This document shows, piece after piece, positions 23,128-34,845 of a stretch of 64,000 nt of DNA. Position 1 is the stretch's first letter. Every line of letters begins with the position of its first letter. Below the pieces are notes generated by a model that was given only the letters and a program-made list of their open reading frames with translations, searched no databases and was not told the DNA's origin. Source of the stretch: Elephas maximus indicus (lineage: Eukaryota > Chordata > Mammalia > Proboscidea > Elephantidae); contig NC_064842.1 in the NCBI RefSeq assembly GCF_024166365.1, positions 15,781,001 to 15,845,000 of the forward strand. Direction: 5' to 3'. Position numbers and translations under genes: made by a program.

Positions 23128-24281
23128 ATTATCAACACAATATGAAAACAACAGCAAAAATGTCAGACAGTAACAGAGACAAAAAACTGTGACTGAGGAT
23201 TGCATGTTTTGTGATCTGAGAACACTAGAGAAAAACAAACAAGGCTAGGGAGAAATAATCCAAAATAAAACTATTAAGAGTAAAAGCTGAACACAGTAAT
23301 ATCTATCCTTAAAAATGGAAGAATGAAATACTGATAATAGATAATAAAATATGAATGAGAAATATCACACTTGGTGGAAATGGTCACAGAAGAAAATTCA
23401 CATGGCAGAAGCTATAATTGGTAAAATCTATATGGACCCCCCCCAAAATAACCAACTGATCAAATATGGACAAAAATAATAAATTAAATTATCTGCATGT
23501 CAGCATTCTCCCTTGTGCTCCCTTCAGACACAGGAGTGCCCCAAGGGTAAGACCTAATCTGACTTCTAATACTACAGACTAGTTTTGCTTGTTTTTGAAC
23601 TTAAATGGAATCATATAGTTTATGTCCTCTTGTATGTATGGCTTCTTTTGTGCAACATTACTTTTGGGAGGTGCATCTACAGGGTCATGAGTGGTTGTAG
23701 TTTATTCATTTACATTGTTAAAGGATACTGCACTTTGAAAATATTAAACTTAATTATCCATTCTACTTCTGACGAGCATTTGGGCATTGAAGTACTTTCA
23801 AAATTAAAACACAGAAGTAAGCACACATTCACTATGGTTAAAAAAAATCAGAAAACATTGGGAGGAAATGCCTTTATAAAACCACGACCGGGGACTGTCA
23901 CACATGTTGGCACATCATTCCACTTGTCTCTATGCCTGTCTGTGTCTGTGTCTCATCTAACATCTCGTTTCTAAACCATTCACTGAAAGAAACAGCAACA
24001 CCTCCCTCTTCCGCTACAGCAGGTTAGTAACAAGTCTTTAGAAGCTCCCAAGGCTGGACTGACCTACTCTCAGTTAACTTTTGCATTAGTTTTCTAGAAA
24101 AAGCACATATCATCAAAACAAGGCAGCACGCTCAGAACATCCACTGCATGACAGCAAAGCAAAAGGAACATTCGTGTTCATGTTCAATAGGCCCAGCCCC
24201 AACAGTCCCTTTCTTGAAACTCACTCGTGAAAGGACAACTCCTTCTTCCTCTGGGATCCCCACTGCCGGTGCACATGCATC
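23128..24281. other. ACBD3 intron 5: mostly unassigned, old L1-like patch
   Basis: About 23580-23770 resembles an old reverse-type L1 fragment (TGGAATCATATAGTTTATGT, GTGCAACATTACTTTTGGGA). Otherwise nothing supported. Confidence 0.35.
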
Positions 24282-24454
24282 TACAGTGAGCCCTGGAAGA
24301 GCTGGAACTGGACAGGGCTGCCTTGTCTTTCTGAGTCGCGCAAGTTTCCCCCTTTGACAGAGTGCCGTCACCATTTTTCTATCTCTATTTAGTGGAAAAT
24401 ATCTGACAGGTTTCTGCCTTACACAGGTTCCCGCTTCCACAGGTTTTACTGTAT
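24282..24454. mobile_element. Tigger-like MITE, copy 2
   Basis: 173 bp between TA-flanked inverted ends: left TACAGTGAGCCCTGGAAG, right reads TACAGTAAAACCTGTGGAAG on the minus strand. Internal TTTCCCCCTTTGACAGAGTG and CTTACACAGGTTC match the copy at 15928-16316. Confidence 0.6.
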
Positions 24455-25112
24455 TATATACAACAGACTGAAGTTATTTCTTTACATAATCTCTTTCCTA
24501 TACTTTGAGACATTTTTAAAAGCACAGACAAGTACAGGGATAAAATACCAAACACTTATGTAACTAAAAAAAAAAAAACTACACCCCAATATTAACAAGT
24601 ATTCACATTTTGTCACTTTGCTCAGTATTTCTGTAAAAATTAATACTGTACAGAGCTGAAGTTTCCTTGTTCCTTCCCTAGTTCCTTGCCTTCTCTCTTC
24701 CCAGAGACAGCCAATCAATTTGATAAACTGAGGTTGATCATTCTAATCTAAATTATGACACTCTAATTCCATTTCAGAGATTCTTCATTTTGCCCTGTCT
24801 GACTTTCTTCTCATTAAGTGACAGCAACCTACAAGCAGAACAGTGGGTATGAGCTATCCTATGAAAACAAAACCCATCGCATTGCCTAACACACAAGCAG
24901 GAAAAGGGGAGTGACAGGCTAAAACAGAAACAGGCTTTAGAGGACAGAAGAAATGCCTCAAAAACGCCACTTATTGTCTCGAATAACTCCTGGTTTCAGA
25001 TCCTTTTCGCCCTCTTACAGATTAACCGAAGCCTGCAGTGCTTTTCAGCTTCTCACTGATGCCAAAGACTTATTTTGACTCATAGTGACCCCATGTTGCT
25101 TGAGGATCCATT

Positions 25113-25507
25113 TAATTTAAAGCACTTTTTATTTTTTTTTAATTTTTATTGTGCTTTAAGTGAAAGTTTACAAATCAAGTCAGTCTCTCACACAAAAATT
25201 TATATACACCTAACTGCTCTCCCTCTAATGAGACAGCCCGCTCCTTCCCTCTACTCTCTCTTTTCATGTCCATTCTGCCAGCTTCTGACCCCCTCTGCCC
25301 TCTCATCTCCCCCCCAGATAGGAGATGTCAAGAAGCTCACTCTTCACTAGCATCTTTTTCTATCCCATTGTGCAGTCCAATCCCTGTCTGAAGAGTTGGC
25401 TTTGGGAATGGTTCCTATCTCGGGCTAACAGAAGTTCTGGGGACCATGACCACCAGGGTCCTTCTAGTCTCAGTCAGACCATTAAGACTAATTTAAAGCA
25501 TTTTACT
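25113..25507 (-). mobile_element. Truncated L1, 3'-UTR type B, intron 5
   Basis: Reverse copy 25132-25488 (TTTATTGTGCTTTAAGTGAA to CTCAGTCAGACCATTAAG). Flanks carry TAATTTAAAGCAYTTTTWA-like near-duplicates at 25113-25131 and 25489-25507. A small piece of SINE tail lies just before it (about 25067-25097). Confidence 0.82.
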
Positions 25508-25530
25508 TAAATTAAAAAAAAAAAAAAAAA

Positions 25531-25692
25531 AAACCAAACCCACTGCCGTTGAGTCAGTTCCAACTCATAGCCACCCTATAGGCCAGAGGAGAACTGCCTC
25601 ATAGGGTTTCCAAGGAGCGTCTGGTGGATTCCAGTTGCCTACCTTCTGGTTAGCAGCCATAGCTTTTAACCACTACACCACCAGGGTTTCCT
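25531..25692 (-). mobile_element. AfroSINE (short type), intron 5
   Basis: AACCCACTGCCGTTGAGTC tail to CACTACACCACCAGGGTTTCC head; complete. Confidence 0.9.
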
Positions 25693-25736
25693 TAAACTTA
25701 AAACCTCCTTTAAAAAGAAACACAAAATACAGCAGA

Positions 25737-25882
25737 AGTGCCCCCATAGGATTTTCTAGGCTGTAATCTTTACAGAAGCAGACAGCCAGATCCTTTCCCC
25801 ATGGATTTGCTGGATGGGTTTGAACTGCCAACCTTTTGGTTGGCAGCTGAGCGCGCTTAACTGTTGTATCACCAGGGTTCCT
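25737..25882 (-). mobile_element. AfroSINE (long type), tail-truncated, intron 5
   Basis: Contains the CTGTAATCTTTACAGAAGCA module and the GTATCACCAGGGTTCC head; lacks the RTE-like tail. Confidence 0.85.
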
Positions 25883-25899
25883 TTCCATTATATTTAAGA

Positions 25900-26688
25900 T
25901 ACTTTAATTTTTTTTTTTTTAATTATATATTCCATTCTTACAGACTGGAAGAATGGGCAGAAAGATCACGCTAGTAGGTAGCTTGTGATCAAACAAGATA
26001 ACAGCAAAGCCAGGACAGGATCCAAGTGTATATGACTCCCAGCCCTGTGTTCTTTACCCCCAACCACCCTCTCTTATGTGGAAGCAAAATATTTGGGGGT
26101 GGGGAGTTGGAGGAGGAATATTGATGTGTTGTAGGTATGTACTGCCTACTTATGGTCAAAACTACTTAGGGCTACTAATCCTGGGGTACCCTCATTTCCA
26201 TAACTCCAGGACACCGGGCTCATCTAGCATAAAAGTCAGGATGGACCCAATCTAGCCCTGGAGAACCAGCCTATAGTCATACGGCAGGGGAGTCCTCCCA
26301 CTGGAAGTTGTCTGGGCCTGTAACTGTGCGCTGCCTGAAGGATGAGCTTAAGCTAAGGCTAGTTTCCCCAGTCATCATGGTTCCGGGTCTACTATCGGGT
26401 CTGTGCCAGACTCACTGCAGTGACACTTGGTCCATACCAGCTCTCAAATACCGTACAACAACTGACAGTGGTCGTATCATTTTTTGCTTTAATACATTTT
26501 CTTTCATAACTGCCAGCGCAGTGTTAAAATCTGTCCTTAATAATAGTCACCTAAAAGCTACTTTATATCTTAAGAGGCTAGCTAATGCAAAATTTAACAG
26601 CAACTGTTAAAAAAAAAAGAAAAGAACACGGGTTCTGATGCACCTAAAAACCCTCTCTAAGGCTGACATCTGGGGTTTTCTATCATAC
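25900..26688. other. ACBD3 intron 5, next to exon 5: unassigned
   Basis: No repeat recognised with confidence. Confidence 0.35.
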
Positions 26689-26863
26689 CTGTTGCTGTGC
26701 AAGCTGGACCTGGTACAACTGCTGCATATACTGCTGATAGTGCTGCTCCTGCAACTGGCGGATGAGAATCTGCTGCTGTTCGTAGTTCCCTGGGTACTGC
26801 TGGGCTGCATACTGCTGGAACTGCACGGCAGTCTGGGAGTTTAAGGCTGCCATTATCTGCTGC
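26689..26863 (-). CDS. ACBD3: ACBD3 coding exon 5 (residues 243-301), Gln-rich region
   Basis: Acceptor TTTTTAG; donor GTATGA. Encodes [38 protein letters not shown] and [20 protein letters not shown]: about one third Gln, with regularly spaced Tyr. In the literature this segment is the binding site for phosphatidylinositol 4-kinase beta, so it is the part that links ACBD3 to Golgi PI4P production. Exon 5 ends exactly between codons (phase 0). The plus strand carries a long Leu-rich shadow frame because CAG/CTG triplets dominate; it is not a gene. Confidence 0.97.
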
Positions 26864-27595
26864 CTAAAAACATTAAAAAATATATGCTAGTCTGACTACA
26901 GGAGACTGTTCATATAAAATAAAATGTCCTTGTCAATTTATTTTTATAAGCTTACAACTCTTCAAAATGACTCAGCTAGTAATATATACCATCGGCATGT
27001 GTCCCAGGCCCAGAAGAAAGATTTAACAAAATAAAATTGGCCTCTAACTTTTTAGTTAGAGTTTTCAAGGAAAATCCTGGATGGAGAGGGAGGATAAGTC
27101 TATCGTCATCACCGCCATCATCACCATGAACAGTCACTAACATTCACTGTCCTCACACGTGCCACATGGTGCTGAAGCGCACACACGTACTAACCCATCT
27201 CACCCTCACGACACCCATGAGGTAGGGTGTCACACGGGAGGAAGTGGAGGCATTCGGTAACTTGCCCGAGATTACACTGTTAGTAGATGCCAGAGCCAGG
27301 ATTCAAACCCAGGCAGTTTGCTCCAGAGCCTATACTCTTTAATCACGATGCTGCAAGCCATGATGGTACATTACCTGTGGCAAAGATGGGGTCTTTAACC
27401 GTTGGTTATGGCTTTTCTACTTAAATACACAAACGGCAATAAGAGGCAAGAAGAATAGTTAAAAGATGTTACAGGTGGCCCTAGTAAGTATAAGTAAAGC
27501 CAGTCAAAACTTGAGGGTCCATTTAATTTAAAGCATTTTATTTAAATTTAAAGCCTGCCTTAAAAAGAAACACTGAAAACAGTATCTGGACACAC
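26864..27595. other. ACBD3 intron 4: unassigned, MIR-like patch possible
   Basis: The stretch around 27120-27360 (TCACCATGAACAGTCACTAA, then GAGGTAGGGTGTCACACGGG, ACTTGCCCGAGATTACAC, GATTCAAACCCAGGCAG) resembles a reverse- or forward-lying MIR SINE core. This call is by eye only. Confidence 0.45.
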
Positions 27596-27599
27596 TTGG

Positions 27600-27812
27600 T
27601 TTTTTTTGTTGTTGTGTGCTGTCACGTTGATTCTGACTCATAGTGACCCTATATGACAGGGCAGAACTAGCCCATAGGGTTTCCTATGCTGCTATCTTTA
27701 CAGGAGCAGATCACCAGGTCTTCCATCCCACGGAGTCACTGATGGGTTTGTATCGCCAACCTTTTGGTTAGCAGCCAGGTGCTTTAATTGACCACTGCAC
27801 CTTCAGGGCTCC
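27600..27812 (-). mobile_element. AfroSINE (long type), intron 4
   Basis: GTGCTGTCACGTTGATTCTG tail, TGCTATCTTTACAGGAGCAG module, CTGCACCTTCAGGGCTCC head. Confidence 0.88.
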
Positions 27813-27819
27813 TTACACT

Positions 27820-28788
27820 TCGTTTAGAGATACTGATTTCTGCCAACTATTACAATTATTTTTTATATTTTTTCTTAGAGGAACCACATGCTTAACTCAG
27901 TTATGTGACCAACCTAACAAAAACTCAAAGTAATCTATTAATGAAGCAAAACCTCACGAACTCCTAAGTAGGGCCTGATACCCTGTCCACCTAGGGCAAC
28001 CCTCGTGGGGATAGGAAAAAAACAGCATTCATAGTTTCTCTCCAAAGGAGAATGAGGCCCTAGATTAGTTTGAGGCTAGCACTGAAACTTTTTCTGAGGT
28101 CCTACCCAGAAATGAGAAGAAATCCATGGACTTCCATGTTCTCTGGTTTAACCTGTCCACCACACCACCCCTAGGGCCCCAGGCCTTCTTCCCACAGTGT
28201 TTTATGGTGTTGACCACTTCCTCTTTGTACCCACAGCTCCCTCCTGAAGGATCAGGCCCTTCTGAGACAGCTGCTCTCATTCCCCAGTCCTGTCATAGGC
28301 TGGGCCAACTAGATTTTCTCTCCTAGGAATTTCTAACTGGGTCTCACATACTCCAGCTAGTCTCCCTCAGATGCAAGGAAACACAGACCACATAAATCCA
28401 GGCTGGGATAGCCTTGCGTATGCCAAAGCAGAGTGACAATTTACAGAGAGGCAGGAAAAACGATGCAGAGACGGGAGCTAAGAGAAGCAAAGACAAAAGG
28501 TCACGTGGACTCAGAAACAGAGAGCAGTTAAGCAAGCTCAGCTCTTGCTTCTAGTCCCTGGGCTCTGTGAGCTAATCCCAAATCCTCCCAATATAACTTC
28601 CCCTTTTTGCAACCAAATGATGCTTAAGACTAAGCACTCTTTGGTACCAGATAATATTGACCTACTGGGTGGGTCCTTAGGCTTACCAGCGTACAGAACT
28701 ATTCTAAGGCACGCAAGGGTAAAAAGTTGAGTAATAAGGTGTGGTAGTCCATTTTTCCTTTCAAAGACAGACCACACAATATGCTTAC
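27820..28788. other. ACBD3 intron 4, next to exon 4: unassigned
   Basis: No gene or clear repeat seen. Confidence 0.35.
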
Positions 28789-28947
28789 TTCTGCTGTTCC
28801 AGCCGAAGCCTCTCTTCTTCTATCTGCCTCCTCTCCTCTTCCTCCCGTCTAAGCCTCTCCTCCTCCTCTTTCCTACGCTTTTCCTCTTCCTTTTGCAGAC
28901 GTTCTCTTTCTTCCTCTTCACGCCTCTTTCGCTCCTCCTCCTCCTTC
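28789..28947 (-). CDS. ACBD3: ACBD3 coding exon 4 (residues 190-243), charged Arg/Glu helix
   Basis: Acceptor TTTATAG; donor GTAAGC. All 52 full codons form an Arg/Lys/Glu-rich run (for example [18 protein letters not shown], and EERLRLEQQ at the end). This is predicted to be a long single alpha-helix or coiled coil linking the acyl-CoA-binding domain to the Gln-rich region. On the plus strand the low-complexity exon gives a spurious Ser/Arg-rich reading frame. Phase in is 1 nt (completing Arg) and phase out is 2 nt (AA, completed to Lys by exon 5). Codon count agrees with the human protein, so the repetitive exon has not gained or lost units. Confidence 0.96.
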
Positions 28948-31242
28948 CTATAAAGTAAAGAACAGAGGGAATGAACCTTATGTAATGAATTCTGTTTAGA
29001 AATAACCTAAGACTTCATTTTCCAGTGAAGACAGACACGGTGTTTCTAGGGAACAATGTGGTAATATCGATCAAATTTGAAACGCATACATTCCACTACT
29101 AGAAATCTATCACATGGATCTAATCTCACAACATACAAAACTATGTCAAGAATAACCGCTGCAGCACAGCAACAGAAGGGGTCCCTCAGTAAGACACCAC
29201 TTCAATCACGCACATACCTGTACCCTGAAGATTCTTCTCTAATATGTGCTAACAGTACCATGAGTCTTTCCTTCACAATATGCTACAGTCAGAATTATAC
29301 TTGTGTGCTAAGTTTAGTTAATAGTAGGTGCTCCATAAGGGGCAGACAGCACCTTTTTACACTGCTACACCTTCAGGGCTTAGCACAGTGCTGGAAGGAA
29401 CCGCAAGTCAACTAATGTGCATAACAGATGAAAAACCCATCCTGGAATGTGATGTAGCCAGAAAAAGCGACAGAACTATGTGGGCTAGTATGTAAAGACG
29501 CTGAATACATTTGGTTAATGAAAAAAGCAGGTAAATACATAGAAAAGCCATTTATACCGCATATATTTGTATACTGTTTCTGAAATTTTAAAAAAGTTAA
29601 AAACTTTTAATTTGAAAAAGCCAAGTGCAGTTTTTGGACACCTAGGTGCTGCCCTCATCCAGCTCTTTTACTCATCCCAACATGCTTCTTTCCAAAAAGA
29701 AGAATGCGTCTGTCGCCCTAGGAATGAACACCTTGCGTCTAAGAGTGGTGTGGCGTACAAGCGGGTTAAGATAGGATGAAAGGTAAGATTTCTTTTCTCC
29801 CCAAACTCCTGTAAATGATTAACAACGTACCTAAGCCACGGCCAAGGCTCACAATGGAGCAATAACATGACCTCTTTCAATGTGTCACAGCTGGTACAGG
29901 GCAAGATGTTCCACAAGTCAGAGCTTACAGTTCAAGAGAGATGAACTCCAGTCTTAAACACTTTAAAAAATTCTACAGGAACTTCACCTCACGACAGAAG
30001 TATAGTTTTAAAAGAAAACACGGCAGTTTCATATGTTAAAACGAGTAGTAACTTTTGACAATGCTTAAGAGAAATCTGAATATTTATCACTTAAATAAGA
30101 ACTCAAAAAAGCAATGTACACACTTCCAAAGACAGCACAGCTACAACTCATTTAGCCAACATGACTGCACAGCAGACTAAAGCACACAAACCCATTTTCC
30201 AGTTAAAAGTACCTCATTTCATTCTTACAAGCTTCAACTTTTTTCCTTGGAGAAAAATAATTATCTTCCTCTAGATAAAAATCCAAAAATGTATTAAGCT
30301 GTTTCCTATCTTCTTAAACATGGATAAATGACACTTAGTGCTCTCTACCTCTTGATGGCTCAGGGTTTATAACTACAAACATAAAAATTGTCCTGTCATA
30401 ATATAGTGATGGACAAGCTTGTGCTCATGTTAAATGGCCCCTGACTGCCATTCTTTTAAAATTCTTTTCTATTTTTCACAGTTCCTGTCTTCTCCCTCAT
30501 TATCAGGCTATTTTCTCTTCTAACCTGTTATTTCTCATCCAGTTTGAGGTGGGAAACCACAGAAATACCTGTTTCTAAAATAAGTATAATGTAATCCGAG
30601 GTAAAATTGTTTTTATAGCATCTTTTTGGTTACCTAGAAGTCCTAGATAGTCAAAGTTGCTGAAAGTGTAACCTCTAGATAAATAAGGTGTTAATTATAA
30701 TTCTGTCGAATTCACAATCACAGCAGAATTTCACAAACGTCAACAGCGCATTTAGCAGCTCTCCTCCTAACCCTGGGAATAACTAACAGGCCACCTGGGA
30801 ACCAGAGCTAACTATGAATGCCTACATAAGGCCGACCATGTAGTACAGATGACAACCACGAAATGGAGCACGAATACTCTAGAAGGTCAAGGGAGACAGC
30901 TGCGAAGGGTGTTTGTGTCAGCCCAGAAGGGTAGGGAAGAGCCAGAGGCTGGGTTCATGGTGGAGTGTGCTCAGAAACTTAGTGTGATTAAGACAAAAGG
31001 AATGCGACCATGATGGATGGGCAGGTCCTTTTAAAGGTACAGCCAGAAGGAAGCAGCACCCCTTCCCCCCAAAACTCATAATATAAATACCTGCTCACAT
31101 CAGGCAGTTTGAACAATTGCCGTTAAGAAGTGGGCGTCCAAGGGAAGTAAGACACCTGGCCTAGAACAGACACCCCATAAAGCAAAAGCATCAAGGTGCT
31201 GGGTCGCATAGAGATAAAGTATTCTGTGCTCGCAAACTTCAC
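28948..31242. other. ACBD3 intron 3: no repeats recognised
   Basis: About 2.3 kb notably free of SINEs and L1 3' ends compared with the rest of the window. AT-rich, no coding signal. Confidence 0.5.
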
Positions 31243-31383
31243 CTTTTTTTTTCTTGCTCTTCCTTCTCTATTTTGTGGGATGCAACATATGTTGAAAAGA
31301 GATGGCAACATCTATTTAGGAGCTTTACAAACTCTACCATGGCATCCTCTTTTGACATGTTTCCCAGGGCCGCCCATTCTCTC
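31243..31383 (-). CDS. ACBD3: ACBD3 coding exon 3 (residues 143-190), end of acyl-CoA-binding domain
   Basis: Acceptor TTTACAG; donor GTGAAG. Encodes [37 protein letters not shown] and [24 protein letters not shown] corresponds to the last conserved ACBP motif (KWEAWNxLxGxSKEDAM), closing the domain at about residue 174. The Lys/Glu stretch that follows starts the charged helical region. The 3' end carries nine consecutive A residues in coding sense just before the donor, a slippage-prone tract whose length must hold for the frame to continue; it does here. Confidence 0.97.
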
Positions 31384-32032
31384 CTGTAAATAATAATAAG
31401 AAAAGTTATCTAACCTTCTTAACAGAATGAGAATTTAATTTAAACTTAATTACAAACAATTCTCAATTATAACCCAAGCAATCTGATTCTACTATAAGCA
31501 GAAGGCTCAAAACTCTTTCAATAAGCATGTAGTGACTTACTAAATTAGGTATGCCACATACAATCCAAGCTTACTGCTGTGAACTGCGAAGAGCTATTTA
31601 TAACTTCATTCCTTATAACTCCTATGCTAGCAGAAGGGTCTCAAAGTTTTATTCTCCTGATAGCATATTTTAGCCTTAACCGAATAAAATACTCAACGTA
31701 TTCTTTTTGTCACAACTCTGCATCTGCTTCAATGGGGGGATCAATTACTACTTATTTTAAAAGGCTGCTTTTAACATTGTTCAGGAAGAATCATTCAGCT
31801 GTCCTTGTCTTATGGTCATAATCAGATGAGTAATCTTCTTTCGTAATATTTAGTCACAAACATTTCCAAGCCAAAAAGAAACATCTGAAGACTCTAGACA
31901 CTGCAAGCAGAAATGTTTGTTTCTGTTCTTATTCTAAGCTTGGGAACCAAGTATTTACATCCTAAGCAATTCACTTTGTACCCCTTTCAACACTCCTCGC
32001 ATTAAATTCATCACACAACAAAACATCGTTAC

Positions 32033-32174
32033 CTCCTATCATTCCCCAACACATCAAAGAATCCAACCTCAGGACAAGTGTCTGGATTATAAGGACCCAT
32101 GAGAACTTGCTTATGCAGTGCCACCAGTTTTAGTTTTTCTTCATAAGTGGGATGAAATGCTTTTCCATCTTTTT
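32033..32174 (-). CDS. ACBD3: ACBD3 coding exon 2 (residues 96-143), acyl-CoA-binding domain
   Basis: Acceptor TTATAG, then AAAAAGATGG; donor GTAACG. Encodes [32 protein letters not shown] and [15 protein letters not shown]. This is the core of the acyl-CoA-binding fold: the ALHKQ..MGPYNPD segment matches the YGLYKQATVGD-type helix of classical ACBP, whose Lys contacts the CoA phosphate. The junction with exon 1 reforms a Glu codon (G plus AA) and the junction with exon 3 reforms an Arg codon. The domain's function in ACBD3 is described as long-chain acyl-CoA binding; here it is assigned by family resemblance. Confidence 0.97.
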
Positions 32175-33255
32175 CTATAAGAAAAAGAAAACAATTAGCA
32201 CTGGAAAAAATAACATCGTTTTCAGCATTACAGTCCAAACTCTTGCTATAAGGTATGTCACAAACCGTGTGTGGCAGATATAAACACTATTACAGTGATT
32301 TTTATAGTAATTTATTTCAATTACTAAATTTTCATAGTTGGGAATCTAAGAAACCCTTTATACTAAATTATTAATTTTTAAAAAAAGAAGTACCAATGTT
32401 TATGTTAAAACTATTACACAGAAATCTATCAAGCTGCACTGAGATATACATAGACAATTGTACCACTTATCACATTTTACACATATTAAGAACAATGTGA
32501 AAGAACCACAGTCTTTTAAAATAAATTTATACTCCTTCTTACACGATCATGCATAACAGATTATATATACTTTGAAGTGCTGTATTCAAAACTTATCCCT
32601 CCCACTGAAGCAGTATGATACAGGGGAAGGAATTTTGGAATCAGACAGATCTAGGTTTAAATCTCATCTCAGACATTTCCTAGCTGAGGAACATTTAATA
32701 AGTGTCCATTAATAAGTAAAGATTCCGTTTGTACATTAATAAGGTAAGGACTCCACTGCTATCTCACAGATAAGATAATATTACTACTAATAACTATCAG
32801 ATCCTTTTCCTTTCTTCAAATTATGGTTGGCCTCCGACAAGTTTCCATAAGAGCAATCATGAGCGAAGTCAGCTACACTATAAAGTCTTAACTACCACCA
32901 ATATTCAAAAGTAATATGAAATTGGGTACTGGTAAAACGGAAATCCTTACAGAGCACAGTTCTGCTTAATGGTAGCATTAATTATGGTTGATTTCAATGA
33001 TAACAACAGACTAACAAATTTCAAACTTAAAAAAAAAAAAAAGAAAAATAGCATATACTCTTACAAGTTAGTATCATCCATATACACAGTGGTCACCAAA
33101 ATAAAAATCATTAATGGGATAACGGGAGGTCAGAAGAATATGGGTCAAAGGACATGAACAGGAAATTCAGACAAGAAAAAAAAATACACTTAGCAAATAA
33201 GCATCCAAAAAAAATATTCAATCTCACTAGTCATCAGGGAAACGGAAATTAAAAC
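32175..33255. other. ACBD3 intron 1 start: unassigned
   Basis: AT-rich intron sequence. From about 33020 it resembles old L1 ORF2 (ATCAATCTCACTAGTCATCAGGG-like block near 33217). No gene. Confidence 0.4.
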
Positions 33256-33257
33256 CC

Positions 33258-33405
33258 TCCATGAGATGGACTGATACAGTGGCTGCGACAATGGGTTCAA
33301 ACATACCAGAGACTGAGGACGGCACAGGACCAGGCAGTGTTCGGTTCTGCTGTATGCAAGTCCACCACGAGTCGGGGCCAACTCCGCGGCAACTAACCAG
33401 GACAA
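33258..33405 (+). mobile_element. RTE LINE 3' tail fragment
   Basis: GATGGACTGATACAGTGGC, GGCACAGGACCAGGCAGTG, then CACGAGTCGGGGCCAACTCC. Matches the 3' ends at 8400-8509 and 60600-60745. Inserted in old L1-like sequence. Confidence 0.75.
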
Positions 33406-33469
33406 AGCCCTACGACCCAGGGATTCCAGTTCTCATTATCTACCCTTGATATTAAAAATAATAAAATAA

Positions 33470-33663
33470 ACCCCGTGCCATTGATTCAGACTCATGGCGA
33501 CCCTAAGGACGGGGCAGAACGGCCCCACAGGGTTTCCAAGGCTGTCATCTTCTCAGAAGCAGACTGCCACACATCTTTATCCTGTGAAGCGGCTGGTGGC
33601 TACGAGCTGCCTAGTGAGTTCAGGTAGCAGCCAAGTGCTTAACCACTGTGCTATGAGGGCTCT
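33470..33663 (-). mobile_element. AfroSINE (long type), intron 1
   Basis: CCGTGCCATTGATTCAGACTC tail, GGCTGTCATCTTCTCAGAAGC module, CTGTGCTATGAGGGCTC head. Confidence 0.88.
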
Positions 33664-33676
33664 TTACCCTCGAGAA

Positions 33677-33838
33677 ACCAAACCAAACCCACTGCCGTCG
33701 AGTCGATTCTGACTCATAGTGACCCTATAGGGCAGAGGAGAACTGCCCCATGGTTTCCAAGGAGCGCCTGGTAGATTCGAACTGCTGACCTTTTAGTTAG
33801 CAGCCGTAGCACTTAACCACTACGCCACCAGGGTTTCT
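33677..33838 (-). mobile_element. AfroSINE (short type), intron 1
   Basis: Complete copy, 14 bp from the previous SINE: CACTGCCGTCGAGTCGATTC to CACTACGCCACCAGGGTTTC. Well preserved. Confidence 0.92.
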
Positions 33839-33869
33839 ACCCTTGAGAAGCGCTCCCAAATATATAGAA

Positions 33870-34330
33870 GGAGGCAGATACAGTACTGTCTTCTCTTTGT
33901 TGGAAAAAAATTAAAAGTTTATCAATAAGGGAATGACTAAATGTGGTCTATTCATTCTGTGGTATAAATGAAGCAATCACAGGAAACGTTGGGAAGTGAA
34001 AAAAGTAAATTGCAGAAAACTACATACAATCATAGCACACAATGTACTTCGTCAATCCTGAAAAGTACACACACACACCCTTAATATCTCTAATATCAGT
34101 TTAGGTTTTAGAATCTACGCTATCTTATGGTTACAACTGGCAGTTTTTCTCTGTTTATGGTACATAAAATAGAGTCTTAGATTGATGAAATACAACATGT
34201 TAAAACACACCCACATATATATACCATGAGTACATTTATATGAATGTAAATGCAAAAAAAAAAAAAAAGATCTGGAAGGAGTCACAACAAAAAAATGAGA
34301 ATGAGAAATAAGGGAGGGGATTGGGAGTGG
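33870..34330 (+). mobile_element. Old L1 3'-end-like sequence
   Basis: TCAATAAGGGAATGACTAAA and GCAATCACAGGAAACGTTGG in the order of an old L1 ORF2 end. Short AC and A runs. Soft boundaries. Confidence 0.45.
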
Positions 34331-34845
34331 TCGTTAAAGAGAACGAAAAGTCTTATTTGCGACATTTTAGTCTTTCGAAGGACAATGTATGGACGGACAC
34401 ACTCTAAACTGTTATCAAGTATTTCTAGGAAGATGGTTGGCAAAATTGGGGGGGTGCTGAAGACGAGTTTCCCGTTTAAATATAACATTTATATAGCTAA
34501 ATTTTTTCAATAAGAACAAACTAAAGCAGCAACACTTGGAAAAATATTTTAAGAAGACAACATTGTGACACTGACCTTATTTAACAAAAATGGAAACAAT
34601 TCAGTAACCTCTGAACTTGCCATCTGCCACTGAGCAAACGATACCTCCAAACTATGTAGAACCAGGGGACTTCCCCTAAGCTCTTAGGACTAACATGTTC
34701 TGTTTACCAACTAAAATGCAATTCTCAATTCAAAAGTCTAGCTTTTAGAATGCTATTTAATCAGTGATTGATACTACATTAATCTTGTTTTAGTCATTCA
34801 TTCAATTTAACAAATGCTTATTGAGCCCCTGCATGCAAATCATTG
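34331..34845. other. ACBD3 intron 1: unassigned
   Basis: Nothing recognised. Confidence 0.35.

Noticed and set aside
26638..26844. Plus-strand Leu-rich, membrane-like frame
   Set aside because: Shadow of the CAG-rich ACBD3 exon 5; no start or splice support.
28741..28953. Plus-strand Ser/Arg-rich open frame
   Set aside because: Shadow of the minus-strand ACBD3 exon 4, whose Glu/Arg codons read as Ser/Leu on the other strand.
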